From assembly GCA_029255685.2 (NCBI GenBank), contig CM055316.2:79482861-79546860 (forward strand): a DNA stretch of 64,000 nucleotides. Direction: 5' to 3'. Positions 44,545 through 57,899 of this stretch are shown in pieces. Position 1 is the stretch's first letter; each line of letters begins with the position of its first letter. The notes under the pieces were generated by a model that saw only the letters and a list, made by a program, of their open reading frames with translations, did no database searches and was not told the DNA's origin. Both the position numbers and the translations under genes were made by a program. The stretch is from Silene conica (lineage: Eukaryota; Streptophyta; Magnoliopsida; Caryophyllales; Caryophyllaceae).

Positions 44545-45010
44545 GCACCAAAACGGACACGGACACGGACACGGATACGGACACGACACGGACACGTGAC
44601 ACGACATGTCATGAAATTTAGGACACGAGACACGTTATTTAAATTTAATAAAATATACATTTTGTAGTTATAAATGTTTGATTTTATTTTTGTAAAAGTA
44701 TTTGATATTAATTTTAAATAAGTGAAGTAAAATTTCTCCTTGATAATAACTCATTTTCATTTCTCTTCTGAACCAATATTCTAATTAATCTTTTTCGATA
44801 GCGCATTTCTCGTCTGAAGAACATCATTTACCCCAAATGATGACCAAATACCGTGGACACGGCTCAAATACCATGGACACGCGTCGGACACGTGCCTAAA
44901 TAAATGTAGAAAGTTAGACACGGCTTTATAGTCGTCCGACACGTTTCAGTGTGTGTCCGTAAAATGTCGGTATCGAACACAACGTCGAACACGATACGAT
45001 TTATACGAGA
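44545..45010. repeat. GGACAC minisatellite inside a GACACG-rich element
   Basis: (GGACAC)n occupies about 44553-44600. Further gacacg/gtgtcc words continue to about 45010. Related words occur at 42150-42290 and 55140-55320, so this is probably a dispersed element with a simple-sequence core. Confidence 0.5.
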
Positions 45011-45377
45011 AGTGTCCGTGTAACCTAACGGATTTGTTGCATGATTGAGGAAACTACAACCACAATAAAAATTTCAACTAAAAACCTTTAATTCTTTTCA
45101 CACTTCAACAAGAAGCACCGACCCTGCTAACCCGCCAACTCGGAAAATCTACATCAGGCTGTTAATTCCATCTCTTTCTCGCACTCTCATGGCACTGGCA
45201 TAGTGGCATGCACGTGATCCCGTCTTCCCTGCCACTGCCAAATCTACACTTACCGACACTCTTTTTTCCGATTCCTAGGGTTTTTCTCTCTCCTCCATTT
45301 TCTCGCACCATTATTCCTTCTTCAATCTTCTCGCTTCACTCAGCGTCTTACACTTCGGACTTCTGACGTCATCAACA

Positions 45378-47158
45378 ATGGCGGCATTTTCTCCTACTTC
45401 ACCTAGTCAGGTAATATTTTATGTAATTTTTAACTAATTTTTAGGATTTTTTTTTGGAATGTTGATTATCGTTCTGATCGTATAATTGCTCGATCAATTT
45501 TACTACTTGTTTCGAGTGTCGGTGCTCGTTGTTTGATTCATTGGCGTACATTATGTAATTTGTAACTAATTTTAAACTTGTTTTCGAATGTTATATTGTG
45601 AATTTCGTTGATCGTTGTGATCGTACGATTGTTCGATCATTTTTGCTACTTCTTTCGATGTCGGTCCTCTTCGTTTGATTAATTGGCGTGCAGTATGTGA
45701 TTTGTAACTGATTTTCAGCCTGTTTTTGAAATGTCATGCTGTGAATTTTGTTGATCGTTGTCATAGTATAATTGTTCGTTCAATTTTGCTACTTGTTTCG
45801 ATTTAATTGGCGTACATGATGTAATTTGTTACTAATTTTAAGCTTGTTGTTTGAATGTCATATCGTGAATTTTGTTTATCGTTGTTATCATATGATTTTT
45901 CAATCAATTTTGCTATTTGTTACTATGTCGGTGCTCGTTGTTTGAGTAATTAGCGTACATTTGATTTATCAGTGAAGTTGTTGTTGATTTATGAGTGTTG
46001 TAGATTGAGTTTCACTTAGGATTTATCAACTCTAAGCATAGGCGATCTTTTGAGTCTTGTTTATGTTCAGTAGAGTTTGAGTAATGGAAGTTAGAAGTTA
46101 GTAGCATTGTAATTTTGTTGTTTCTAGTGAGCTGCCTTAAGGAGACTGTTTCGGGAAGTTGGAATGTCTTTTTATCTTATAGAATTGATCTAGTACAATG
46201 ATTCCATGATTGATATTGGCTCTGATCGTTCAAGGCTCTTTGAATGAAGTGAAAGAAATTTTACAAAAGTTCAGTGATTGTTGTAAATGCTTATTGAAAA
46301 TACTTTATCGAGTAAGCTTTGCTTGAATCCAATTGCGTTTTCATGAACGTTATTGAGTGACACATTACTAAAAGTTAGATAACAGAGAGAGGTACTGTTA
46401 GTAGAGAGTTTATCACATTAAAACTGATGTTTTTATTTAATGGGCAAAGAGGTAGTTTCCTTAATGACTTTTCGATTTATTAAAAAGGTGAATGATCTCT
46501 CTGATTGTTTTACCTGTTCGTTTCTACTATAATCTGTGGTTGTGTTAATATGCTATGCAATGCAGGTGTCATTCGTCCTTGCTCTCTTTCCAATTTGTGT
46601 GGCTTGGCTTTACTCTGAATTTTTGGAATACAGAAGACAATCTGCTGCTTCCAAACCGTGAGTCTCGATCCATAGCGTGTTATTTTGTGCATTGAGTAGT
46701 TGAAATACTTTTGTAGAAATGAAAAGTCGAGATTTTAGCTAAATTCGATGATATCACCATGACTTGCTGATTTTTGGGATATTGATGTTCAGATGCGTAA
46801 GAAAAGTTTATGATCAGGTTGCATTTGAACCGTGACTTAAACCTGCCTGATGCTGTGTAATTGTATGTGATGTAGATTTCTGATGAATATGAAATAGACA
46901 ATATTTTCTGGATGGTTATGACGTACAAGCGTTCTTTTGCAAACAGGGTAACAGTGTTCTTTTGAAAACAGACTAACGTACCATGTCAAGTAAAGGCATG
47001 CTCTTGTAATTTTGGTCATATATTTATAATGCAGTCCAGCTCTTAACTGTAATAATTATGTTGCATGATTAGTAAAATAGCGTCCCTGAACTTTTGGTTC
47101 TCGATCCTGACTCTTGAGCAGCTTAACAATAGAAGTCCTGTTAGCTAGACTCATTAGT

Positions 47159-47189
<31 letters not shown>

Positions 47190-50100
47190 AACAACATCGG
47201 AGCGTTAATCGTAAAATGATTTGGGGTCGGTTGACATGAATCATCCTTTAAAACCATCCATGGGTGATCGCAGACCCCAAAATGCAAAACTATAGAAAAG
47301 GAAAGCTAGACTCATTAGTATTTAACTAATTAAAGAACTAGTGACAAATCAGCATATACAGAGTATTCTTTATTTCTTGGGAGACTGTGACTCCCCATTT
47401 CTGTTATTTATTGTGAAAATGACGATTCTTTATTGTGTTATTCTTTAACTAATTAAAGAACTAGTGACAAATCAGCATATACAGAGTATTCTTTATTTCT
47501 TGGGAGACTGTGACTCCCCATTTCTGTTATTTATTGTGAAAATGACGATTCTTTATTGTGTTATCAAACTAGAAACTATAACACAATGGTTAAAACTAAT
47601 ACCAAAATTCGTTAGAGTAGCCAGATCTGCCAAATGAATGTATGTCACTTCATCTACCAAAACATTGTCTTTTGTGAGATGTATAATTGCATACGCCACG
47701 ACAATTATTATTGTCTGCAAGCTAGCCTGAGGTGTGCGTACTGCGGAGAAACTTACTGATGCAAATGCTAGTTATATGCTAGGAGCCTGATGTTGTTACA
47801 TAGAACATAGTATATACTGCAGGAAAGGCTTTATATCTCTATGCTATCATGTAGTTCGATCCCCATGTTGGATCTTATATCCATATTATATATGAGACGA
47901 ATTGTTTTATCTATGTAGGCGTTCAGAGATCAGTTTGGTAGAGGTAAAAGACGATGCAATCAAAGAAAATGAAACAGCTGTGTTGTTAGAAAGCCAAGAT
48001 TTGCAGCCAGTCTCTCTTAGTGCTCGGAATGAGTCTCATACATCTCCTATCTTAAGGTATACAAAAAATTGTTTTCAGATTGGTCTGGTTAATGAAAAGT
48101 AAAGTATTGTGGAGTTCCAATGTACTGTAGTATTCTCTGAATGAGTCACTGTGTGATGGTTTATTTAGGTTTATTCTAATGGATGAGGCGTTCTTACTTG
48201 ATAATCGTCTGACATTGAGAGCCATGTAAGTAGATTTTTTTTCCATGATTTAATACCTTCTATCATAGAATTGTACAAGTATATCCTTAACAAGGTTTTC
48301 TCGTTTTTTGTTTGAGATCTTTATAGGTCTGAGTTCGGTCTGCTCCTGGCTTACTTCTACTTATGTGATCGCACAAATTTTTTTGGCGGATCTAAGAAGG
48401 TACTCTATTTTCAAGGTTCAAATCTGTATGACTGTATCTAATGTATAAAGGAGGAAAGTCATTAACCAAAGGATGAGTGTCTGAATGCGTACTCTTTCTT
48501 TATGTGCTCCTTCATACATAGGGTACTTTGTATCTGCTAGTATGCCTATTTGCAGTGGTTCATATTTGTCATTTGTTTTACATCGTAAATTAATGGGAAC
48601 TGTAAATGGGAGGGCAATCAGCAATGTAAAAAAATGGGAGATCACTATGAGCGGTTAGGAATTTTATTGCATAATTATTTAACGCACGCTTGGTGCAAAT
48701 TCGTTTTAGATGTCTTCCGTTAACTTCTTCATTATTGTCTACCCAGACATGCCCTTTGTTGTCAATGTTTTTATTTTAACTTCAAAGTTCAAGCAGCTTC
48801 TTACTCCCTCTATTTTCAATTTGCCCCATGGGTTCACTTTTTATACACTTTTTCCCATATAAAAAGTGAGCCAATGGGGCTAATTCATAAATATGGAGGG
48901 AGTATCTTTAATTGACCCTTTTTTGTTCTGTTGCAGAGTTACGATCGAGATCTCTTCTTGTTCCTGTACTTTCTGCTTATCATTGTCTCAGCTGTTACAT
49001 CATTCACAATACATCAGGATAAATCACCATTGTCAGTAAAATCAATGCTCTATCTGAATAGGCACCAAACTGAGGAATGGAAAGGTTGGATGCAGGTTTG
49101 TTTTTCTCAAGGAGCTTTTTTGCCGAAGATATGTTTTCTTGACAATTTCATAGACTATCCTTCCTGCTATCTGATGGGAATTACACAAATTTAATGTATA
49201 TACCCATTTTGCTTCTCAATAAGGTTGCTCCCGCTTGAAGGTAAAACACAGAAATGACATATTCCGTAATATTTTTTGGGTTGAAGACTATAGTTAATAC
49301 CGAGTAAATCTTGATGATCCTGTGGTGTTTGGAAATGGAATAATTTGTTATTGGATCACTTGACTGCAACGTACTCTTGTCTAAAATTCAAACGTCAGTT
49401 AATTAAATTAATTAAATTACACTGATGTGGAGTTTTTGGGGTTTTTTATCCGACCTTTTTCCCTACGTTCACGGCTATTTGAATCTCTCCCCCTCTAACC
49501 TTGCTGGTCGTGTGTATGGCCCAAATCCCTGAATCTCCTCCAAAACAGATTTTCGGCAAAAAAAAATCGGTCAATTATTCTTTCATTGAGAATGAATTAG
49601 GAAATTGGTTTTTACTTGTTACTCCACGGGATTCTATTTTCCCTCTCAAATTTCAGTCCTTTTTTTTCTATTATGGTAGGTGTTGTTTCTGATGTACCAC
49701 TACTTCGCCGCAACTGAGGTGTACAATGCTATTCGTATTTTCATCGCTGCATATGTATGGATGACTGGTTTTGGGAATTTCTCCTATTATTACGTTCGCA
49801 AGGATTTCAGCCTTGCCAGGTTTGCTCAGGTGTGAGTTGTTTTAATAGTATTTCAAGTATAATCAAATCTGCATCGGAGTCTTACTCTTGACTACTTTGT
49901 TCATGGGCAGATGATGTGGCGGCTCAATTTTTTTGTGATTTTTTGCTGCATTGTCCTAAACAACAGTTACATGTTGTATTACATATGCCCTATGCATACG
50001 CTTTTCACTCTTATGGTTTATGGTGCACTTGGGATCATGCACAAGTATAATGAGATTGGATGGATTATGGCTGTGAAAATGGGAGCCTGTTTCTTAACAG

Positions 50101-51653
50101 TTATATTTATTTGGGAAATACCTGGGGTATTTGATCTGGTTTGGAGCCCATTCGCCTTCTTTCTTAGTACGTCTCTCTTTATTTTTCACTGTCAGTTTGC
50201 TTCTGATGTGATATTTTTAGATCTAATGTGTTGTTTGAACCTGAAGGCTATGCTGATCCTGACCCTTCTAAATCACCCCGCCCTGCCTTGTATGAATGGC
50301 ATTTCCGCTCAGGCCTGGATCGTTACATTTGGATAGTTGGAATGGTCTATGCTTACTATCATCCCACTGTAAGTTGAGTTATCTGTCTACCTTTTGTCTA
50401 TATTCCTCCACTGAACTGTTATGGATACAATTGTAGTATTGTGTATTCTAAATTTGTAAGTGAAGCTAAACATCTGGTCTGTTGCGACCCATGACTATCA
50501 TTCTGAGTTATCATATTTTAGGTTGAGCGTTGGATGGAGAAACTAGAAGAAGCGGAAGTCAAGAGGAAGATAACTATTAAAGCAGCTATTGTAACCAGCT
50601 CTTTGTTGGTAATATTTTCTTCCATGCTCAACGTTACTCAACAATGCAAGTCTATTCAACAAACCTAATACCATTTCTTAATTTAGGTGGGGTATCTGTG
50701 GTTTGAGCATGTATACAAGCTGGACAAAGTAACATACAACAAGTATCACCCTTACACCTCATGGATCCCTATTACGTAAGCATTGCTTCTGCTTTGAATA
50801 TTTCAACATATAAGGTGCAGATAACCTTTCTGAAAATCTAATTCTCTTTATGCTTATGCTCACCAGTGTCTACATATGCTTGAGGAATGTTACCCAGCAG
50901 TTTCGTAATTACTCACTCACTCTTTTTGCGTAAGTGGCTTTTAAAACTCTCTTTGAATGAATGTTTAGGGAAGAGAGGGGATCATTAGTGGTTAGAACTT
51001 AAGTTTAGAATACATTGTGGATAATGTCTTCATTTTTCCTGACTGCGTTTGTATCTTGGCTTGTCAGGTGGATGGGAAAGATCACACTGGAGACGTATAT
51101 CTCACAGTTTCACATATGGCTAAGGTATGCTAGCCTATGACCTGTGGTACATTTATTTCTGTAGTCTCTGTTAAATTACGCGCCCTCTCTGCCCTCTCTT
51201 CAAACTCTAAGAGCATTAAGAAAATAGATTCGTGACATGCTAAGATACATGTAATTCATACACTAATTAATGCAATGCTGAAAGTCCTTCATCTTTGCAG
51301 ATCCGCGGTGCCTGATGGACAACCTAAGCTGTTGCTCTCGTATATCCCAAACTACCCCATGCTGAACTTCATGCTCTCTACTGCCATTTATGTTGCTGTA
51401 AGCAAATTATTAAAAAGATATAACTTGATCTACCCCCTCTATAAACCCCATCTTTATTTCATGTTATTTGTTGCAGGTGTCATACAGGCTATTTGAATTG
51501 ACTAACACGTTAAAAATCGCGTTTGTTCCAAGCAAAGACGACAAAAGGCTGGCATACAACATAGTTGCAGCTTTGGCTGTCTTTTCTATTCTATACACAT
51601 TATCCTTCATGCTACTGAGAGTTCCTCAAGTAATGGTAAGCGTAACTTTATAG
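45378..51653 (+). CDS. RWA: REDUCED WALL ACETYLATION-type polysaccharide O-acetylation protein
   Basis: Fifteen exons (45378-45410, 46566-46657, 47919-48056, 48169-48225, 48327-48399, 48937-49095, 49680-49829, 49911-50166, 50247-50368, 50522-50608, 50687-50775, 50867-50929, 51068-51124, 51301-51397, 51477-51653) give 1650 nt and 549 residues. It is a multi-span Cas1p-family membrane protein of the Golgi that supplies acetyl groups for xylan and other wall polysaccharides; plant TBL proteins are thought to finish the transfer. Visible signatures are the N-terminal helix ([19 protein letters not shown]), [45 protein letters not shown] and the [12 protein letters not shown] loop. As in other plant RWAs there is no N-terminal SGNH esterase domain. 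All junctions keep frame. The last residues after VPQVM could change if a further splice follows. Confidence 0.95.
47157..47285 (-). mobile_element. RTE-type non-LTR 3' tail with (CAA)n, in RWA intron 2
   Basis: A (CAA)n run (about 47158-47192) is followed by aaaatgatttggggtcggtt and gacatgaatcat, the widespread plant RTE/SINE tail, read here on the - strand. A second copy is at 54216-54310. Confidence 0.6.
47331..47556 (+). repeat. Perfect 113-bp tandem duplication in RWA intron 2
   Basis: 47331-47443 is repeated at 47444-47556 with no difference that I can find over at least 110 bp. The unit begins tttaactaattaaagaac and contains gggagactgtgactcccc. Confidence 0.9.
48802..48904. mobile_element. 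Stowaway MITE in RWA intron 5
   Basis: 99-bp element (48804-48902) with ends CTCCCTCTATTTTCAA and AAATATGGAGGGAG and a TA on both sides. It lies 34 bp before the exon 6 acceptor. Confidence 0.8.
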
Positions 51654-53412
51654 GTATATTCCATTATACGGCGTACTAGTTTACAGACTATTGAGATTTG
51701 CTTGTTTGCTGCAGTATACATTTGTTTATTCTTGTCTGTAATGTCTCACATAGCTGATAATCATTGTCATACTCTGGTAGTCCTATATTTGGTGTCGAGC
51801 AACAAGAATTTTTCTCATTGTCTCGGATGAGTGCATCTTGGGGTTAGGAGTTTCGGACATGTTTTAGTAATGGTTTCATCAGATGCAATGCATTTTGGTA
51901 GTCTTAGACCATGTATGGATTATCATGCATTATCCGCTATGCAAGACAACATAGTTAGACTGTCTTACAGTTTATTTCACAGGTTTGTCATATTGGGCAT
52001 CCCCTGTCGTGCGTTAATTTCCCATTTAAGTTGTGCCAAAGATTTAATAATACATCAGAGCCTTAATCCCGAAATTATCTGAAGCGAAAGACTTAATAAT
52101 CTTTGAATTTGGAGTATGTTAGAGTAAAGCAAAATGACGTGCGCCCTCCATCCCATTTATATTTTGCTAGTTTGACTAAATGTCATATTTAAGATTTAGT
52201 GCAAGTTCCTCTGTTTATCTCCCTTTGGTTTAGAATCTATACGTAAAGATGCCTCACGATCCTTAGGATTCCTTCCCTACAGGGAGTATGATCAGAGTGA
52301 AACGAATACGTTGCGGAGTACGTTGCGGAGTACACCCTTGTGGTGGGGCCCTTCCCCGGACCCTCGCCTAGCGGGGACACCATCGTGTACTGGGCTGCCC
52401 TTTTTACTCCGTACTAGTTATAGGAAAGGCCAATTATGGTAAGATAGACCCAAAACGGAAATGAGGACAGTATAAATGGGATAGGGTGAGTTAAACTACA
52501 TGCCTTCTTATCCAGTGAAGTAGTGGCTGATTGTTAATTCTATATACAGTTTCCTTTACGGATCTTAATGAAATAGTCTAATTGTATTTTTAGCACAAGA
52601 CAAGGTAACCTTCCTTTCCGAGTCTTAATGAAATAGTCTGTTCGTAAGGTTGTTACGAGGGAATTTATTCCGTATAAGTGTTGCATCTTATTAGATAAGC
52701 CCTAGGGGAATCTAAACATTTCTTTATCGCTAGTAATTGAACAATGTTATGTTAACATTTTTATGTCAACAGATGTAAGTTCGAAGATATATACTGCAAA
52801 AGCCGAGCGAGGTGGTGTCAAAATGTTACCGATATATACTGCGCATAATGATGTGCTTACAAGTTACGAGAAAAGATCAGAAGGACGACTCTAGCCAAAT
52901 GTTACACGGCTTCCTTACGCAATTGCACTCTGTTCAAAACCTTTAAAGGGCAAAGCTGATAGAAAGATAGCAGATACGCTTATGTTTCCACGAGTTGCTA
53001 TGTTGAAGGTGATTCGATGAATATAATTCTGGGATCCAAATGTAACCGATTATTGTATATGATCCAATTTGTTTCTACATGAAGGTAACGGTTTCAAGTC
53101 GCAACTCTAACCAGTTGACATCCTATGGCAATGTATGTCCCACATTGGGGTCTTATCGTGTGTCCTACTCTCGTACCTTGTGACACACCAGTTGAGTTAT
53201 ACTATAAATTGGCACAGAGGGTCTGCAATACTTAGTTTCACCAGCTTCTTTTTTATTTAGGCAAATATTATTTTACCGTGATTTTACCGGGGAACCAAGT
53301 TTTTCACTTTCAGGATCTGATATTTCACCGACGTGTTTTACAAAATATTTTACGAATTTTCAGTCAAGTGTTCGAATTGCAATAAGAAAAAAACTGGGAG
53401 TCTTAAAAACTT
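51654..53412. other. 3' flank of RWA with repeat debris
   Basis: No gene is seen. ccctccatcccatttatatt (52144) is mirrored by tataaatgggatagggtg (about 52472), probably a degenerate Stowaway. Inside it, 52318-52410 (gggcccttccccggaccctc, then gggctgccctttt) resembles a common plant SINE-type 3' part, suggesting nesting. A cccacattggggtctt motif lies near 53140. Confidence 0.45.
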
Positions 53413-53539
53413 CTATGAAAGGGTGGAGTCTACTGGTTAAACTTGGGTGAAAGTCCTAGAAGACCCGGGTTCAAGCCTCCCCAAGAGCAAACCAAAGGTA
53501 GAGGCTGGGGTTCCCTTGTCACCCAAAAAAAAAAAAAAG
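53413..53539 (+). mobile_element. Internally deleted SINE, same family as 20417-20659
   Basis: Head gggtggagtctactggttaa and gacccgggttcaag, then ccaaaggtagaggctgg and ttcccttgtcaccc, ending in A14. The middle of the full-length copy is absent. No convincing target duplication. Confidence 0.7.
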
Positions 53540-54100
53540 TGCAATAAAAATGAAGAATTACTTTCTAATTTAACTCCTACCTTTCAATTCTTGCCAAAAT
53601 GTGAAAGTGTGAGAACAGTCTAAATGAATTTTTAGAGGTCGAAAATGGACGTAAATGTTTACAAAAGGTACCGTAAGTAAAAGCGACGAAGAACAAGGAA
53701 ATGGTAGCTAATTCTATGAAAATAGGAAGTGTTTCAATTAAACCCGTACATCGACATGAAAAAATGTTTCAATTAAACATAAATGTGATACAATAAACAT
53801 GTTCTGCTACCTGCTCGAACACCCTTATTACGCGGAAGTAGGATAAACTTACATCAGAAAAAAGGCTACTAGAAAAATAAACACCTTCTACAGTAGAGGT
53901 AAATTATCTTGAAAGATCGATATCACCGGAAAAAAAGTCAAAAGTTGAACTACAGATAATCAATTGAGAAGCCATAGTGAAGGGTAACCCCAACAAAAGC
54001 ACCACATTCCGCCAATGTATTGCAAACTGGCAGTCCCGACAAAAAAGCCGCCATTGAAGTCTCTTCCTGAATGTATCATCTCTTCGGCTGGATGTGTTGC

Positions 54101-57100
54101 TTAGAAGATATGCACCATATCATATGCAAATCTTGTTACCGTCAAGGAAATACCCAACGTAGTCATTATTATGGTAACACACAACTTCCATATAAAATGA
54201 CGGGAAGTATTCTATTCGTGTTTACAACAACAACATCAGAGCGTTAGTCTCAAAATGTTTTGGGGTCAGCTGACATGAATCATCATTTGGAACCGTCAAG
54301 AGTGAACTCTCATCTCGACAAGAGAAAAACAAATAAAGAAAAGAAAAAAGAAACGGAAGTGAAGTGAAACCGAAAAAGAAAGTTAAAGGGGTTTTATAGA
54401 TTTTAAATCGAATTTATCACCTGTATAAAAACCCTAAAAAATAAATCAAGAATAAAGTTAGAGTGATTTTGAAAAAATCAACTCCCTACTCACGTCCATG
54501 TTCCTATTAATTTCTTCATTCTCTCTCTTAGGTATACTTAGAAAAGATAGCCGTTGTTGGACTTAGCTTAAAAATCCTTAAAAAGTAGGCATAAACCACG
54601 GGTTACATGGTTCAGTGTTCAGTTTGGGATCTTTGAACCAAATTTTCCGTATTGGAATGTAACTGACTCGTGAACCAGGTTGACATAGTTCTTTTTATAT
54701 GAACTCGGTAGCCTTCTAAAGCCTTTAACCTATTACTCAAACCGAATTGAGCACAAAACTATGGAACACTCGTAGAAACAGAGATGTTTCGAAAAGAGTG
54801 GCATAATAGGATGCGGAGGAGGGAAAAGAGCAAATTCTTCGCTCTATATGAAGACAGGGCTAAGTTGCTAGCTATGCAAAAAAATCAAAAACAAAAAAGG
54901 ATGAGGGAATGAATGTCTCAACCAAGGCGAAGCAAAACCATAAAAATGTAAAGGATACGTCCAGAACAGCACAAATGACTGCATAAGATGAAAAACAGCT
55001 CATTAATTAAAACAGCCATTAAACAAAGTTACAAAACAACAAAGCTAAAACTAGAAACACCATATCTAGGCATAAAAGAGAAGCAATATTACCGAAAACA
55101 CGAAATGGAAATACGAAAAGAGATATTCAAAGTCTATGTTACTCCGACACTTTTAGTTCGGTTTCATGTCGTGTGTCTGAGATCCGGACACTCTGACACA
55201 ACATGACAATTCGACACTTTATTTTAAACCCAAAACAAAAAATAAACTTCGCAGAAACTACTGGTAACCGACACTCCCACACCGTGTTGTGTCGGACATT
55301 TGCAACCGAGTCAGAGTAACATAATCAAGGTCCATTTGATCAGACCATTAGACGCTCCTTAGATCTTAATAAAGATAACAGCACAAATTTTTACAATGTA
55401 ACTCTACATTTATTTGGAGACTTTGATGGTCAAAATTGACCGGTTAACCAACAAAGTTAAGTGGAAACAAAAAGCTTGGATGAAGTTAGTACAAATTGAA
55501 AGAGAGCATTACCATAAGTCCACCGAAAAAGCCATCAAGTAAGACTCTGTTCCAGGCGTCAAAGTATGAATGAACTGAAAAATTGGCCTTAGCTGTGAGT
55601 CCCAGTGATGTAACAGCCATCACTACTATATAAAAAACGAACCCAATAACTCCATTAAACCCTAGAATTCCTGCCATGACTCCAGCAATGATTGACATAA
55701 ATGTTCGACTGCAGAATGAAACAGGAAAATGTGTCAATTAAAAACCCAGATAATAAGAAAATCGACATACAAAGTTACAAACGGCTCCACATCAGTTAAG
55801 GAACTTGTCCTAACATCATGGTCGAACTTGGCTTGTGGCCAATTGGAAGGCAATAGCAACTATTTTACTAGCATAGAATATATAGAACATAACTGTAAAT
55901 CCTATTTTAATATTGCATTTAATATAAAGAACATAGTTGATTTGGTTGTCAAACATGAACACATGGTGCCATTAGTTTTTTATTTTTTTTCACAACTACC
56001 CTTGCACCAAAAGTGACTCATACCCCTTAAAAACTCGATATACCAGGTTGAATCTAGGAACCTAACCTCAATTACGCGGTCCTAATCTATGACCGATGAC
56101 TATACAGTAAAGATAGTATCAGAACTTCGCATATAAGAATGGGCTGTTTCGGCCATGGGAACTAATACGAAAGAAAGCTGAAAATATTAGACATCAATCT
56201 CTACAGCAAACACTAGCAGACCCACATCAATCCTCCCATCGCCTACTCAGAGGTCAAGTTATAAGCAGTTCTAACCTTGAAAGGCCTAAACCATTGGGAT
56301 GAGTATACTGTATAACTGTCATGTCCAGCTAGCTAAGAGACTTGCCAGTGAGAATACTTTCTTTTACAAAAATTGGTGGGTTGACATCAGTACAACTAAT
56401 AACCTATAAGGGTGACTCTGGAGGTATGACCAGAAGGGTATCAAGCATGGTGTTAAGTTGCGGTGTCGGTCGCTATTGCAGTAATGGCGGCGAATCCTGG
56501 TTCCATACTATCATGTGGTGGCGTATCCGGTGTCATGCTTATCGCCGCTTGTTTTATATTGCTCATATAGCCATATCAGTCTACTATCAGCTTCATTAGC
56601 CTAGTACCAGCTAAGAATTTGTAAATTATGAGCCATATCAGTCAAATATCGGTGTTATCGGACAAATATGAGCTACTTTTTGAAACCCTCCATGTATTAG
56701 AAAATATCACAGCAGAAATTTGAAGTCCTTTATCTAACGATCGATATTTATTTAATGGTATAAGGGAGGGGGAGAAAACAGGACGGTAGTATCAATACTT
56801 TTAACAACCTATGAGGGGCCAACTCTGGAGGTATAAACAGAAGGGTATAAAGGAGGAAAATATGAAACCAATGAAGGCTTTGAGGAAACATCATCACATA
56901 GGCACATTGCACGTAAAATACCACAAATTGATGTTACGGTACCAAAAGAATTGCTACAGCAACCATCAAAATAGATAAGATAGGTCTCAAAAATGGCAAA
57001 CACACTACAAGATACAGGGTTAAGGTCCTAGATGCAAATAGAAGATCAACTGGCATAGATAACCATCATGACAATCAGCTATCTTTACATTCTTAGTTTT

Positions 57101-57899
57101 AATTTTTCCGATTCCTCAATTATTATCATAAAAGTTGTCACAACCAGGTTAAGAAAAAGGTCATGGCTGGTAAACGTCGAGATGCGTGTTGATATGTCAC
57201 TCAAACTGTCAAACATAGAATGCCATGGGATTTATTTACCAACTGTTTTTTATTTGATCATGTATCCTTTTACAAGAAAGTATGTCTACATAATTAATCC
57301 TGCTAATTTTGCAATAAAGTTTCAATATTCTCAACTATCATGAACACATAATATGCCAAATTACTAAAGAAAAACACACGCAACATTAGATACCCAATGC
57401 TACTTAAAAGCTGCTATGTTTGAAAAACCTGAGGAACACTGGAATACCATATCCCCACCCCCACCCCTCTCCATAGTAGGCTAGTAGCAGTTATTAGGGC
57501 AATATCCACTGACAAAATCGGAATTTCAACGCATGAGGGTTGAGTAACCGACATAAGGCTTATTATGAAAGTTCACATATACAGGTAAATTGAGCTACTC
57601 CAAGCCATTTTCATCCTATAATACCAAAAGAAATTGTCCAGACATCACTGAGTCTTCCATGAACACTACAAGAATGACTATCGTGTAATCCTGTGGTTTG
57701 CTCAATCATAAGTATCTCCAATAGTCCAATGAGATTGTAAACTTAGACATTGGCTGGTACCCAAAAAAAATGCATCGTTTGTGATAACATACCTGTAATT
57801 TATGATTTTCATGTTACTCATCATATTCTCAGCATTGAGGATTGTGAGATCATTCATTGCATCTTTAGATTTCCCAGAAGAATCACCGTGTACAGCCAT
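54101..57899 (-). CDS. EMC6: ER membrane protein complex subunit 6
   Basis: Four coding exons on the - strand (57899-57793, 55708-55513, 54978-54959, 54131-54101) give 354 nt and 117 residues. EMC6 is a core membrane subunit of the ER membrane complex that inserts transmembrane helices into the ER. Signatures: NAENMMSNMKIINYSRTFMS, then GVMAGILGFNGVIGFVFYI (helix 1/2 region), NFSVHSYFDAWNRVLLDGFF and the C terminus SFVLFWTFAYDMVHIF. The third coding exon is only 20 nt (residues SFVLFW plus two bases) and restores the family C terminus in frame. The start at 57899 (MAVHGDSSGK) fits plant orthologues better than an in-frame ATG upstream. A 5'-UTR intron precedes it. Confidence 0.92.
54216..54310 (-). 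mobile_element. RTE-type 3' tail in an EMC6 intron
   Basis: acaacaacaacatcagagcg followed by tgttttggggtcagctgaca and tgaatcatcat matches the copy at 47157-47285, with a shorter CAA run. Confidence 0.55.

Noticed and set aside
54132-54184. Longer last exon for EMC6, open to 54184 after TATGGAAG
   Set aside because: It keeps frame but replaces the conserved SFVLFWT segment by unrelated residues; the 20-nt microexon gives the family sequence exactly.
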